Assembly: GCA_965228435.1 (NCBI GenBank)
Contig: OZ245818.1
Coordinates: 5,704,001 to 5,768,000 of the forward strand
DNA from: Hoeflea_A sp965228435
GTDB taxonomy: Bacteria > Pseudomonadota > Alphaproteobacteria > Rhizobiales > Rhizobiaceae
Reading direction: 5' to 3'
DNA: 64,000 nucleotides
Part shown: piece by piece, positions 1-8,969 of the stretch
Layout: every line of letters starts with the position of its first letter
Numbering within the stretch: the first letter of the stretch is position 1
Translations under genes and position numbers: made by a program
Notes under the pieces: generated by a model
Databases searched by the model: none
What the model saw: the letters and a program-made list of their open reading frames with translations, nothing else
What the model was told of the DNA's origin: nothing

Positions 1-1391
1 AGAAACGCAATCAAGGCGGTGCGGTCGTCATCCGAGGATTCGATATAGGCATCACGGCTCGCCCGCCCGGCGCCGCCATGGGCCTGAACGACGGCGTCCA
101 GTGTCGTCAGATCGCCGCGATGCCCGTAAGGCGCCGTCGAGGCGATGCCCCAGAGTTCCGAGGTCATAAACACATCCCGGTCGACAAAGCGCTGGCCAAG
201 CAATTCGTTTCCGAGAGTGTTGACGGCGCGGTCGGCGATCTTGTGGCGTTTAAGATCGCCAAAAAGCGGAACCAGGACGGCACCGTTTTCGTCGCGTTGC
301 AGGGCTGCGACCCAGGGAAGCAGTGACAGATCGTAGGTGACGGGTTGCTCCAGGTCTCCGGGGCGCAGTGTTCCCGCCGCATCGAATGACCCGGGATCGG
401 CAAAGACCAGATTGTTGAGCGGCAAAACCCGTTTGTGGCATTGGGCGCAGCCTATGGCGTCGAAAACGTTGCTGCCGCGTGCCGCCAAATCGCGCCATTG
501 GGCATTCTGTGGATCGAGCCGAACGGGGGCAGGGCGGGTTGCCTGCCAGGCGACGAGGGCTGAAACATCGCCCTCGGATATTTCGTTGCTAACGCCGTCC
601 TCGTCGAAGTCTTCGGTCCCTGTCCAGCGTGAGCCGAAGCGCTCGCTTGCCTGCATGCCGTGGTGATGATTGAGGGCGTTGACGGTAAACTGCCGCAGTG
701 AAGCAATCACACCCTTCTGGCTGAATGGCCTGATCACCAGGTCCGTGTCCACGCCGTCGAGGTTCGAGAGGTCGACCATTCCGTCAGAGTGTGCGGTAAT
801 TGTGCCGAAGGAGACGCCTTTGGTTTCGAGCACGGCCGTTTGCATTTCGCCGGTCGACCGTGCTTTGGCCAATGCTTCGGCCCGCTGCCTTTGCAAGTCG
901 GCGCTCATTTCGCGGGCCAGCAGTTCGACCAGGCCGGCACCCATCAGGTGATTGGTGTTGCGTTCGTTGGAAAACTGCGGATCGGTGGTGTCGAAATCGG
1001 CGTTGGTAAACCCTTCCGACACGAAAACGTTGGCCACCAGGTCGCCGGCACCGCCGGTCACCGGGTCGGTGTGGCAGGATGAGCAGGCATTGGCATCCGA
1101 ACCTGGCAGCCGCTGAAACAATTGCGGCGCCGGTCGCTTTCGCCTGGTGGGGATGATGGCCTGGGTTGCCATCGGCCGGCCCACGCCGTCTGGATCCGTG
1201 AACTTTGCCGTGAACAGCGTCTCGCCGTGATCGATCAATGCCTTGAGTTGATCGTCGCTCAGCGATCCGGACAGTGTGGTCTGAGAAAGATGACCGGGTA
1301 CCGCCTTCTCGGACCAGGGGTCTTGGGCATTGGTCGGCTGGGCGATGGCGAAAAGGACAATCAGGGCGGTTAGCGGCTGGTTAGAGCGCAT
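1..1391 (-). CDS. Di-heme oxidoreductase / cytochrome c peroxidase-like protein (3' end beyond window)
   Basis: Translating the minus strand from the ATG at 1391 gives an uninterrupted reading frame of about 463 residues that leaves the window at base 1 without a stop. Residues 1-22 form a signal peptide ending in TNA. Two c-type heme motifs are present, CSSCH at residues 103-107 and CAQCH at 315-319, so the protein should be periplasmic with two covalent hemes. The stretch TSELWGIASTAPYGHRGDL near residue 425 is typical of the di-heme oxidoreductase (DHOR) family. Its start codon overlaps the stop of the upstream ROK regulator by 11 bases, implying co-translation, an odd partnership. The substrate cannot be told from sequence; a peroxidase role is only a family possibility. 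Confidence 0.82.
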   Translation of the reverse strand, partial: MRSNQPLTALIVLFAIAQPTNAQDPWSEKAVPGHLSQTTLSGSLSDDQLKALIDHGETLFTAKFTDPDGVGRPMATQAIIPTRRKRPAPQLFQRLPGSDANACSSCHTDPVTGGAGDLVANVFVSEGFTNADFDTTDPQFSNERNTNHLMGAGLVELLAREMSADLQRQRAEALAKARSTGEMQTAVLETKGVSFGTITAHSDGMVDLSNLDGVDTDLVIRPFSQKGVIASLRQFTVNALNHHHGMQASERFGSRWTGTEDFDEDGVSNEISEGDVSALVAWQATRPAPVRLDPQNAQWRDLAARGSNVFDAIGCAQCHKRVLPLNNLVFADPGSFDAAGTLRPGDLEQPVTYDLSLLPWVAALQRDENGAVLVPLFGDLKRHKIADRAVNTLGNELLGQRFVDRDVFMTSELWGIASTAPYGHRGDLTTLDAVVQAHGGAGRASRDAYIESSDDDRTALIAF

Positions 1392-2622
1392 GGTTCAGAA
1401 CCTCGTCTGCGGTCGGCGCCGCGTGCGCCATCCATTCGTCGACCTCAAGCAGGGCGGTGATGGTGCAGCCCTCTTCGATCAGCGGGCGTTCGTCCGGATA
1501 GCAGCGGATATCGATGTCCTGGGCGCCGATGGCGAGTTTCGTATTCGCAAGGGCCTCACGAAGGGAAGCATCGATGAATTCATAGGCCTTCGTGCCTTTG
1601 CCGACGAATGCGATGGGGAAGGGATCGACGAGGGCGAACATATCGGCAAGACCGGTCCCAAGTGCTCGCCCTGCTTCACGATAGGCTGACAGGGCTTCGG
1701 AATCACCGTTTTGCGCCGCGGCATAGACTGCATCCATTTCCGTATCACTGATGTCATTTCGGGGCGGAGTATCGGCACTTGTCGCAAGTGATCGGCGGTA
1801 GATTGCGTAATCGCCGGCATAGGCCTCGATGCAACCGTGGCGGCCGCAGCGGCAAAGCGCGCCCTCAGGAATGTGCGAAAGATGTCCGAATTCTGTGCCC
1901 GAACTTCGAATGCCGCTGACCAGCTCGCCATTGAGCATGAGCCCCATGCCGATGCCGTGCGACAGAAGCACTGCTCCGTAGTTGCGGTCGTAGTGCTCCG
2001 GTTCGCGCCAGTTGAGAGCCCGCGCGATCATACTGCAGTCGTTGGACACTTTGACCGGCGCGGAGAACGTGTCTTCCAGCGCCTGTTTGAAGGGCAGGTC
2101 GCGGTGGCGTGTTATCGGCGACCACAGCATGACGCTGCCGACCACGTCGGTCACGCCCTGAACGCCGAGACGGATCCGTTTGAGCGGTCCTGTCGGCGTC
2201 GTGATGCCGGCCTGCACGGACTTCAGGGTGGAGCTCATAGCCCCGATAAAGTCGCCGGGTTCGGCCCGGCGGGCCGAGTAGGGCATGTCCCGTTCGGCGA
2301 TTCGGTTGCCGGCATAATCGGTAATCGCCACCGAAATGGCATCGAGCTGCAACACGACCGAGGCGACAGAGCCGGCGGCTGGATTGAGAGCCAGGCGCAC
2401 CTGCGGCCGGCCGCGGCCGATATGGGCTGGCGCATCATCATTCGGCCTCAGGATGACACCCTCTTCCAGAAGCTCGGAGGTTATGGCCGAGACCGTCGAG
2501 GCGCTTAATCCCGTGCGTGTCGATATACCCTTTCGCGACGCCGATCCGTTGCGGCGCAGCACTGCCAGAACGCGGCTGCGATTGCGCTTTCGCACGTCGT
2601 CTGATCGACCGAGTTCAACCAC
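1381..2622 (-). CDS. ROK-family transcriptional regulator, XylR-like
   Basis: An N-terminal winged helix (about residues 10-65, with SRKGISTRTGLSASTVS) precedes a ROK sugar-kinase-like domain carrying the zinc/ROK signature GTEFGHLSHI then CRCGRHGCIEAYAG. It is transcribed away from the xylose operon, so it is probably the xylose-responsive repressor of xylFHG-xylA. I place the start at the GTG at 2622 because a GGAGG sequence lies about nine bases upstream of it; a TTG at 2640 would put that Shine-Dalgarno inside the gene. The gene ends 11 bases inside the di-heme cytochrome gene. Regulatory target is inferred from divergent position. Confidence 0.85.
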   Translation of the reverse strand: MVELGRSDDVRKRNRSRVLAVLRRNGSASRKGISTRTGLSASTVSAITSELLEEGVILRPNDDAPAHIGRGRPQVRLALNPAAGSVASVVLQLDAISVAITDYAGNRIAERDMPYSARRAEPGDFIGAMSSTLKSVQAGITTPTGPLKRIRLGVQGVTDVVGSVMLWSPITRHRDLPFKQALEDTFSAPVKVSNDCSMIARALNWREPEHYDRNYGAVLLSHGIGMGLMLNGELVSGIRSSGTEFGHLSHIPEGALCRCGRHGCIEAYAGDYAIYRRSLATSADTPPRNDISDTEMDAVYAAAQNGDSEALSAYREAGRALGTGLADMFALVDPFPIAFVGKGTKAYEFIDASLREALANTKLAIGAQDIDIRCYPDERPLIEEGCTITALLEVDEWMAHAAPTADEVLNHAL

Positions 2623-2655
2623 GCTCGCGTTTCCTCCCAAATGCGCGCTTTATGC

Positions 2656-2684
2656 TGCAATGCAAAATTTATTGCTTCATTGCA
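2656..2684. promoter_or_regulatory. Inverted repeat, candidate ROK regulator operator
   Basis: TGCAATG at 2656-2662 and CATTGCA at 2678-2684 form a perfect 7-base inverted repeat with an AT-rich centre, between the ROK gene and the xylF promoter. The location suits an operator acting on both divergent genes. No consensus is matched; this is inferred from symmetry and position. Confidence 0.4.
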
Positions 2685-2711
2685 ACAACTTAGCGTCATG
2701 TGAAATTCAAG

Positions 2712-2740
2712 TTGACACAGCTTGAGGAATAAGTCACTAT
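2712..2740 (+). promoter_or_regulatory. Candidate sigma-70 promoter of xylF
   Basis: A perfect -35 hexamer TTGACA at 2712-2717 is followed after 17 bases by CACTAT at 2735-2740, a weak -10. It lies about 95 bases upstream of the xylF start and just downstream of the candidate operator. Confidence 0.5.
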
Positions 2741-2835
2741 TTTTTTCGAGCCTCGAATTAAATGGCTCATTGGCAATTGTGGGGTGTTGGTCGGGAGGTT
2801 CCGACGGGCGGCCCACCCACCGGGAGGTTACACTT

Positions 2836-3876
2836 ATGAAACTCTTTAAGGTCGCACTCATGGGTGCGGTATTCGCTGTCTCGTCCGCCGGCGCCGCGCT
2901 GGCCGAAGGCAAGACCATTGGCGTGTCCTGGTCGAACTTCCAGGAAGAGCGCTGGAAGACGGATGAGGCCGCAATGAAGGCCGCCATCGAGGCTGCGGGC
3001 AACAAATACATCTCCGCTGATGCTCAATCGTCGGCATCGAAACAGCTCACCGATGTCGAGTCGCTGATCTCCCAGGGAGCTAACGCGCTCATCATCCTGG
3101 CTCAGGATTCCGGCGCCATCGGTCCGGCTGTCGAAAAGGCTTCTGCCGAAGGCATCCCGGTGGTCGGTTATGACCGGTTGATTGAAAATCCGGAAGCCTT
3201 CTACATCACCTTCGACAACAAGGAAGTTGGCCGGATGCAGGCGAGGGCTGTCTTTGCCGCTCAGCCTGAGGGCAACTACGCCTTCATCAAGGGTTCGTCT
3301 GCCGATCCGAACGCCGATTTCCTGTTCTCCGGTCAGATGGAAGTGCTGAAGGAAGCCATGGACTCCGGCAAAATCAAGAATGTCGGCGAAGCCTATACGG
3401 ACGGCTGGAAGCCCGAAAACGCACAAAAGAACATGGAGCAGATCCTGACCGCCAACAACAATGCGGTTGACGCGGTGGTCGCTTCCAATGACGGCACCGC
3501 TGGCGGCGTTGTTGCTGCGCTTTCCGCTCAGGGCATGGACGGCTCGGTTCCGGTCTCCGGTCAGGACGGTGACCACGCCGCTCTCAACCGAGTGGCTCTC
3601 GGCACGCAGACCGTGTCTGTCTGGAAGGATGCTCGCGAGCTCGGCAAAAATGCGGCAATCGCAGCATCGCTGCTCGCCGACGGTCAGTCGATGAGCGACA
3701 TTCCGGGTGCTGTCAAATGGAGTGACGGACCTGCCGGCATTGAAATGAATGCCGTTTTCCTGGCCCCAGTGCCGGTTACCCGCGAAAACCTGAACGTCGT
3801 CATTGACGCCGGTTGGGTTGCAAAGGACGTTGTCTGTCAGGGCGTTCCCGCGGGCTCGGTCGCAGCCTGCAACTAA
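2836..3876 (+). CDS. xylF: D-xylose ABC transporter, substrate-binding protein
   Basis: This 346-residue protein has a cleavable signal peptide (residues 1-23, ending AALA before EGK) and the periplasmic binding protein type I fold of XylF: GKTIGVSWSNFQEERW at the mature N terminus, then GANALIILAQDSGAIGP and GYDRLIENP. It captures the pentose in the periplasm for XylH/XylG. The start is the ATG at 2836, preceded by GGGAGG; an in-frame codon further upstream would bury the signal peptide. It is the first gene of a probable xylF-xylH-xylG-xylA operon, with a compound palindrome directly after it that may limit readthrough. Substrate is assigned from family resemblance plus the xylose isomerase downstream. 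Confidence 0.9.
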   Translation: MKLFKVALMGAVFAVSSAGAALAEGKTIGVSWSNFQEERWKTDEAAMKAAIEAAGNKYISADAQSSASKQLTDVESLISQGANALIILAQDSGAIGPAVEKASAEGIPVVGYDRLIENPEAFYITFDNKEVGRMQARAVFAAQPEGNYAFIKGSSADPNADFLFSGQMEVLKEAMDSGKIKNVGEAYTDGWKPENAQKNMEQILTANNNAVDAVVASNDGTAGGVVAALSAQGMDGSVPVSGQDGDHAALNRVALGTQTVSVWKDARELGKNAAIAASLLADGQSMSDIPGAVKWSDGPAGIEMNAVFLAPVPVTRENLNVVIDAGWVAKDVVCQGVPAGSVAACN

Positions 3877-3906
3877 CGCCAGAGGCGTTGTGATGAGCGC
3901 CGCGAC

Positions 3907-4073
3907 CTAGTGGTCCGACCGCAACGTTTGCATCCCGTGGTGCAAGCCTCGTGAGCAAACGTTGCGGTCATAAGGAACCACTCGATACAGTTCTCCTAGT
4001 GGACCTTTTGTTTCAGACATTTGATTTTGGACCCCCCGCAAAAGGGTATCAAATGTCTGAACCGATCCACTAG
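3907..4073. repeat. Compound palindromic intergenic element (RIME-like), xylF-xylH gap
   Basis: Two long palindromes lie side by side. The first has perfect 15-base arms at 3917-3931 (GACCGCAACGTTTGC) and 3955-3969, with an imperfect outer extension AGTGGTCC / GGAACCACT. The second has 13-base arms at 4012-4024 (TTCAGACATTTGA) and 4049-4061, plus outer arms CTAGTGGA at 3996-4003 and TCCACTAG at 4066-4073. The whole element begins CTAGTGG and ends CCACTAG. This mosaic of palindromes is like the rhizobial intergenic mosaic elements. As RNA it would fold strongly after xylF. I see no second copy in the window. Confidence 0.75.
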
Positions 4074-4126
4074 CCTGGTCGCGGCGCTTTCCTTAGAATT
4101 CCTATTTTTCCAGGGGAGGAGCCGTC

Positions 4127-5443
4127 ATGTCCGACGCCACGGACTCACGGCCTGCGGCCGATACCGCTCGCCAAGCCGAACTTTCGATGGTGGCGAAATT
4201 CTTCAAGGCCACTGAACTCGATACGCGCATGCTCGGCATGGTTGGAGCATTGCTGCTGATCTGGATCCTGTTCGACATTTTCTCCGGCGGTCTTTTTCTG
4301 ACGCCAAGAAACCTGTGGAACCTGTCGGTCCAGACTGCTTCGATTGCCGTCATGGCAACCGGCATGGTGCTCATCATCGTGACCCGCAACATCGACCTGT
4401 CGGTCGGGTCCGTCCTGGGCTTCGTCGGCATGATCATGGGGGTCACTCAAGCCGAGATCATTCCGAATATGATCGGCTTCGACAATCCGTTCACCTGGAT
4501 TCTCACGCTGGCGGTCGGCGTCGTACTCGGGGCTGCGATCGGAGCGCTGCACGGCTACATTATCGCTTTCATGGCAGTACCGGCCTTCATCGTGACCCTT
4601 GGTGGATTGCTCGTCTGGCGCGGTGCGGCCTGGTGGGTAACGTCGGGGCGCACAGTCGCGCCGATGGATTCGACCTTCCGGTTGCTCGGAGGAGGACCCG
4701 CCGGTTCGATCGGCGAAATCGCAAGTTGGGTCTTTGCCATCATCGTCTGTGTCGCAATCGTCCTTCTGATTGCCAATGGACGGCGGCAGCGCAAACGGTT
4801 CAAATTCCCGCTTCGCCCCATGTGGGCCGAGACGTTTCTGGCAACGGTTGGATGTGCCCTGGTGCTGGGCGCCGTCTGGATCGCAAATTCCTACTATTGG
4901 CCGGTTGGCATCATTCGCAAATACATTCGCGAGAACAATCTGACGATTGCTGAAACCGATCTGGTCATCGCCCACGGCATCGCCATTCCGGTTCTGGTGG
5001 CCATCATGGTCGGCGTGGTCATGACGTTCCTGGCCACGCGCACCTCTTTTGGCCGCTATGTCTTTGCTCTTGGAGGCAACCCGGAGGCCGCGGACCTCGC
5101 GGGCATCAATACGCGCTGGGTGACCGTAAAGATCTTCATGATCATGGGTATCCTGTGCGCGATCGCCGCGGCCATTTCGACGGCTCGCCTGAACGCCGCG
5201 ACAAACGCACTGGGAACGCTCGACGAACTGCTCACAATCGCTGCGGCGGTGATCGGGGGCACCTCGCTCGCCGGTGGCGTCGGAACCATCGCCGGTGCGA
5301 TGATTGGAGCGCTGGTGATGCAGTCGCTGCAATCGGGCATGGTGCTAATGGGGCTCGACACGCCGCTGCAGAATATCGTGGTCGGCATTGTTCTGGTTAT
5401 CGCGGTCTGGCTCGACACCATGTACCGCAGAGCACAGGCCTAG
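4127..5443 (+). CDS. xylH: D-xylose ABC transporter, permease
   Basis: A 438-residue polytopic membrane protein of the BPD_transp_2 family (RbsC/XylH type), with roughly ten hydrophobic segments after a 45-residue cytoplasmic N terminus. The conserved segment TRNIDLSVGSVLGFVGMIMG near residues 86-105 is characteristic of ribose/xylose permeases. A basic cytoplasmic loop (GRRQRKRFKF) sits near the middle. Start ATG at 4127 follows a strong GGGGAGGAG. It forms the channel for the XylF/XylG system. Confidence 0.9.
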   Translation: MSDATDSRPAADTARQAELSMVAKFFKATELDTRMLGMVGALLLIWILFDIFSGGLFLTPRNLWNLSVQTASIAVMATGMVLIIVTRNIDLSVGSVLGFVGMIMGVTQAEIIPNMIGFDNPFTWILTLAVGVVLGAAIGALHGYIIAFMAVPAFIVTLGGLLVWRGAAWWVTSGRTVAPMDSTFRLLGGGPAGSIGEIASWVFAIIVCVAIVLLIANGRRQRKRFKFPLRPMWAETFLATVGCALVLGAVWIANSYYWPVGIIRKYIRENNLTIAETDLVIAHGIAIPVLVAIMVGVVMTFLATRTSFGRYVFALGGNPEAADLAGINTRWVTVKIFMIMGILCAIAAAISTARLNAATNALGTLDELLTIAAAVIGGTSLAGGVGTIAGAMIGALVMQSLQSGMVLMGLDTPLQNIVVGIVLVIAVWLDTMYRRAQA

Positions 5444-5458
5444 AAGGGGAGAAGATCG

Positions 5459-6247
5459 ATGACGACTGAATCCGACACCAAGCCCCTCGTGGACATGCGC
5501 AACATCTCGATTTCGTTCGGCGGCATTCGCGCCGTCGATGACGCCTCGGTGGATCTCTATCCGGGTGAGGTGGTGGCGCTGCTCGGTCACAATGGCGCTG
5601 GCAAATCGACGTTGATCAAGATCTTATCGGGCGCCTATCCGCGCGACAGCGGCGAGATCCATGTCGACGGGCAAGCAGCGTCGATCGCCAATCCGCGCGA
5701 TGCCAAGGCCTACGGGATCGAGACGATCTATCAGACCCTGGCGTTGGCCGATAATGTCGACACGGCAGCCAACCTCTATCTCGGTCGCGAACTGCGGACC
5801 GCGTGGGGGACGCTGGATGATGTGGCCATGGAAGCCAAGGCGCGTGAAGTGATGGGACGGCTGAACCCGAGATTCCAACGCTTCAAGGAACCGGTGAAGG
5901 CACTGTCCGGTGGGCAGCGGCAATCCGTTGCGATTGCCCGGGCGATCCTGTTCAACGCTCGCATTCTGATCATGGACGAGCCGACTGCGGCGCTTGGACC
6001 GGAAGAAACCGCTCAGGTGGCGGAACTGATCCGGCAATTGAAGGCGGAAGGAATCGGGATTTTCCTGATCAGCCACGATATCCATGACGTGTTCGATCTC
6101 GCCGATCGCGTGAGCGTCATGAAGAATGGCCAGATTGTGGGCCATGCAAAGGTCGAGGATGTCGATGAGGACGAGGTTCTGGGCATGATCATTCTGGGCA
6201 AGTGCCCGCCCGGTGCAACGCCGGGACCGGGGGCTCTTTCGTCCTAA
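5459..6247 (+). CDS. xylG: Sugar ABC transporter, ATP-binding protein (xylose)
   Basis: A 262-residue ABC ATPase: Walker A GHNGAGKST at residues 43-51, signature LSGGQRQSVAIARA near 148, Walker B ILIMDEPTAAL, then the H-loop ISHD. Classical XylG has two fused ABC domains (about 500 residues); this is a single domain like alphaproteobacterial FrcA, so it should act as a homodimer on XylH. It starts 16 bases after xylH with GGGGAGAAG upstream. Confidence 0.88.
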   Translation: MTTESDTKPLVDMRNISISFGGIRAVDDASVDLYPGEVVALLGHNGAGKSTLIKILSGAYPRDSGEIHVDGQAASIANPRDAKAYGIETIYQTLALADNVDTAANLYLGRELRTAWGTLDDVAMEAKAREVMGRLNPRFQRFKEPVKALSGGQRQSVAIARAILFNARILIMDEPTAALGPEETAQVAELIRQLKAEGIGIFLISHDIHDVFDLADRVSVMKNGQIVGHAKVEDVDEDEVLGMIILGKCPPGATPGPGALSS

Positions 6248-6560
6248 CCACTGACTGCGCGAGACGCTCTTGCGACCGGTTTTCGTCGCGAAGCAATAAC
6301 ATTCAGATCACTCTTCGGGGCGCACCCAAATGTCGAGCGCCGCGGAGGGTGTGTATGAAGGTCCTACGGGACCGAGAAGCTGAGCGCGCTGTTGGAGGCA
6401 GGATGAATCTGGAACGTGATTGGAGGGGGCGTCCGGCGTCAAGACGATCCCGATGGGTGAAGGTCCATCACGGCTGTCGTCTTGGCGCCGTTAGACGTTC
6501 GGTTAGAAGACCGTATTCAAGCAATCGACAAACACACTCGACAAGACGGAGTCACAAGCG
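6248..6560. other. Intergenic gap xylG-xylA, no gene supported
   Basis: These 313 bases hold no convincing gene. A 69-codon frame from 6355 encodes an arginine-rich product without family character and runs into the xylA start. A small hairpin (GGTCC / GGACC arms near 6360-6374) has no T-tract. The gap may hold a separate xylA promoter, but I see no clear hexamers. Confidence 0.5.
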
Positions 6561-7871
6561 ATGAGCACTGGATTTTTCGGAGACATAACGCGGATTGGCT
6601 ACGAAGGGCCGGACAGCACCAATCCGCTTGCTTTCAGGTATTACAATCCGGACGAAGTGGTGCTCGGAAAACGGCTTGAGGACCATCTGCGCTTTGCCGT
6701 GTGCTATTGGCACAATTTCGTCTGGCCGGGTCTGGATCCCTTCGGTGGCCAGACCTTCGACCGGCCGTGGTTCGGTGACACCATGGACCACGCCAGGCAC
6801 AAGGCGGATGTCGCGTTCGAAATGTTCACGCTGCTGGGTGCGCCCTTCTATTGCTTCCACGATGCCGACGTTCGGCCGGAAGGTGCCAATTTCGCGGAGA
6901 ACACCAGGAACCTCAACGAAATTGTTGATTATTTTGCCCAAAAGCAGGCCGACACCGGCCTGAAATTGCTCTGGGGCACGGCCAACCTGTTCTCCCATAG
7001 CCGCTATATGGCGGGTGCCGCGACCAATCCGGATCCTGATGTCTTCGCCTTTGCCGCAGCGACTGTGAAGACCTGTATCGATGCGACCCATCGGCTTGGT
7101 GGCGCCAATTACGTGCTGTGGGGCGGCCGCGAGGGTTATGAAACCCTGCTCAACACCAATGTCGGGCAGGAACTGGATCAGTTGGGCCGGTTTCTCAACC
7201 TGGTGGTCGAATACAAACACAAGATCGGCTTTACCGGAACAATCCTGATCGAGCCCAAGCCGCAGGAGCCGACGAAACACCAGTACGATTTCGATGTCGC
7301 CACGGTGTATGGGTTCCTGAAGCGCTATGGCCTGGAAAACGAGGTGAAACTCAATATTGAACAGGGTCATGCCATCCTTGCCGGCCACTCCTTCGAGCAC
7401 GAGCTGGCATTGGCCAATGCGCTCGGCGTTTTCGGGTCGATCGACATGAACCGCAACGACTATCAGTCCGGCTGGGATACCGATCAATTCCCCAACAACG
7501 TGCCGGAGATGGCGCTGGCCTATTACCACGTGCTGCAAGGCGGGGGCTTCTCCACAGGCGGCACGAATTTCGATGCCAAACTGCGTCGTCAGTCGATCGA
7601 GCCGGACGACCTGTTGATGGCCCATATTGGCGGCATGGATTGCTGCGCTCGCGGTATCAAGGCTGCGGCAGCCATGATCGAGGACAAGGCGCTGTCATCC
7701 TTTGTCCAGGAACGCTATGCCGGATGGCAGGGCGATGAGGCTCAGAAAATGCTGCTCGGCGACACTTCGCTTGGCGAAATCGAAGCCTATGTCGAATCGG
7801 CCGACGTCAATCCCAAAGCCCGGTCTGGACGCCAGGAAATGCTGGAGAACATCGTCAACCGCTACGTCTGA
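6561..7871 (+). CDS. xylA: Xylose isomerase
   Basis: A 436-residue class II xylose isomerase, converting D-xylose to D-xylulose in the cytoplasm with divalent metal. The catalytic segment CFHDADVRPEG contains His100 and Asp103; the metal-binding strand IEPKPQEPTKHQYDFD and the motif GSIDMNRNDYQSGWDTDQFPNN follow. The length matches the family. The start ATG at 6561 has GGAG about 12 bases upstream. No xylulokinase is present nearby, so xylB must lie outside the window. Confidence 0.96.
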   Translation: MSTGFFGDITRIGYEGPDSTNPLAFRYYNPDEVVLGKRLEDHLRFAVCYWHNFVWPGLDPFGGQTFDRPWFGDTMDHARHKADVAFEMFTLLGAPFYCFHDADVRPEGANFAENTRNLNEIVDYFAQKQADTGLKLLWGTANLFSHSRYMAGAATNPDPDVFAFAAATVKTCIDATHRLGGANYVLWGGREGYETLLNTNVGQELDQLGRFLNLVVEYKHKIGFTGTILIEPKPQEPTKHQYDFDVATVYGFLKRYGLENEVKLNIEQGHAILAGHSFEHELALANALGVFGSIDMNRNDYQSGWDTDQFPNNVPEMALAYYHVLQGGGFSTGGTNFDAKLRRQSIEPDDLLMAHIGGMDCCARGIKAAAAMIEDKALSSFVQERYAGWQGDEAQKMLLGDTSLGEIEAYVESADVNPKARSGRQEMLENIVNRYV

Positions 7872-7973
7872 TCGGCAATCAGGATCGGTTATCCGTCGCA
7901 AATTGGTACTGGCTTTCCGGGCGGCAACGCTCCATAAATCACCGGATGCGAGTGTATAGCGGCGGAGCCGGCA

Positions 7974-8969
7974 TTGATCGAAACACCATATCTTCTGTTC
8001 CTGGGCGATGCGCCCGACGCCCTGGCGGCTAAGGTCGCTCAGGGAATCAAGGACTGGCGGCCGGAACTGGCCGTCGGTCAATTGCGACTGCCGGGCTGTA
8101 ACGCCGACATGGGGCTTGAAGAGCTGACGGTTGCCGAAGCGGCTGACCGTGGCGCCAAGACCATGGTGATCGGTGTCGCCAATCGAGGTGGACTGATCTC
8201 CGACAGCTGGATGACTGCTCTAAAGGCGGCACTGAATGCCGGCCTGGACCTGGCATCGGGGCTTCACAACCACCTGAACGACGAGCAGGAACTGGTGGCG
8301 CTGGCGGCCGAACGCGGTCGGAAACTTCATGACGTGCGCATCCCTCCGGTTGCCTATCCGATTGCCAACGGCGTCAAGCGCAGCGGCAAGAGATGCCTGT
8401 TGATCGGCAGCGATTGTTCCTGCGGCAAGATGTACACGGCACTTTGCCTTGAACGCGAAATGCGCAAGCAGGGCATGAATGCGACGTTCCGGGCCACCGG
8501 GCAGACCGGCATTTTGATCACCGGTGGCGGTGTGCCGCTCGACGCAGTGGTTGCCGATTTCATGGCTGGCGCCGTTGAGCATCTGACACCCGATAATGAT
8601 CCCGACCATTGGGATCTGATCGAGGGGCAGGGCAGTATTTTCCATCCGTCCTATTCGGGCGTTTCCATGGCGTTGATCCACGGTGGCCAGCCGGATGCGA
8701 TGATCATCTGCGATGAACCAAACCGGCCGCATATGCGCGGCCTGCCGGATTACAAGGCCCAGAGCCTCGAAAAGCTGCGCGATACAGCGCTTGTACTGGC
8801 GCGTATCGTCAATCCGAACTGTCGGGTCACGGGCGTATCGCTGAACACGTCCGCGATGGGTGAAGCAGAAGCCCACGACTATGCCAAGCGTGTCGAGGAT
8901 CGGATGGGTCTGCCGACCGTCGATCCCTATCGTCACGGCGCCCAACGCCTGGTCGCTGCGCTGGCATGA
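7974..8969 (+). CDS. dgcN: N-acetyltransferase DgcN (D-glutamate catabolism, DUF1611)
   Basis: A 331-residue DUF1611-family protein. The C-terminal half has a P-loop-like segment GSDCSCGK at residues 145-152, as in this family. DgcN homologues acetylate D-glutamate to N-acetyl-D-glutamate, and the next gene encodes the matching racemase. The start is a TTG at 7974: it has GGCGGAG immediately upstream and yields the usual N terminus with TPYLLFLGDA, while no ATG exists upstream in frame. It lies 102 bases after xylA and overlaps the next gene by ATGA. The role follows the published DgcN/DgcA pathway and is not proven here. Confidence 0.82.
   Translation: MIETPYLLFLGDAPDALAAKVAQGIKDWRPELAVGQLRLPGCNADMGLEELTVAEAADRGAKTMVIGVANRGGLISDSWMTALKAALNAGLDLASGLHNHLNDEQELVALAAERGRKLHDVRIPPVAYPIANGVKRSGKRCLLIGSDCSCGKMYTALCLEREMRKQGMNATFRATGQTGILITGGGVPLDAVVADFMAGAVEHLTPDNDPDHWDLIEGQGSIFHPSYSGVSMALIHGGQPDAMIICDEPNRPHMRGLPDYKAQSLEKLRDTALVLARIVNPNCRVTGVSLNTSAMGEAEAHDYAKRVEDRMGLPTVDPYRHGAQRLVAALA

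Noticed and set aside
4145..5332. 395-codon minus-strand frame opposite xylH
   Set aside because: The His/Arg/Asp-rich, low-hydrophobicity product is a shadow of the permease gene.
6355..6564. 69-codon arginine-rich frame in the xylG-xylA gap
   Set aside because: Composition is non-coding-like and the frame ends inside the xylA start; no homologous feature is visible.
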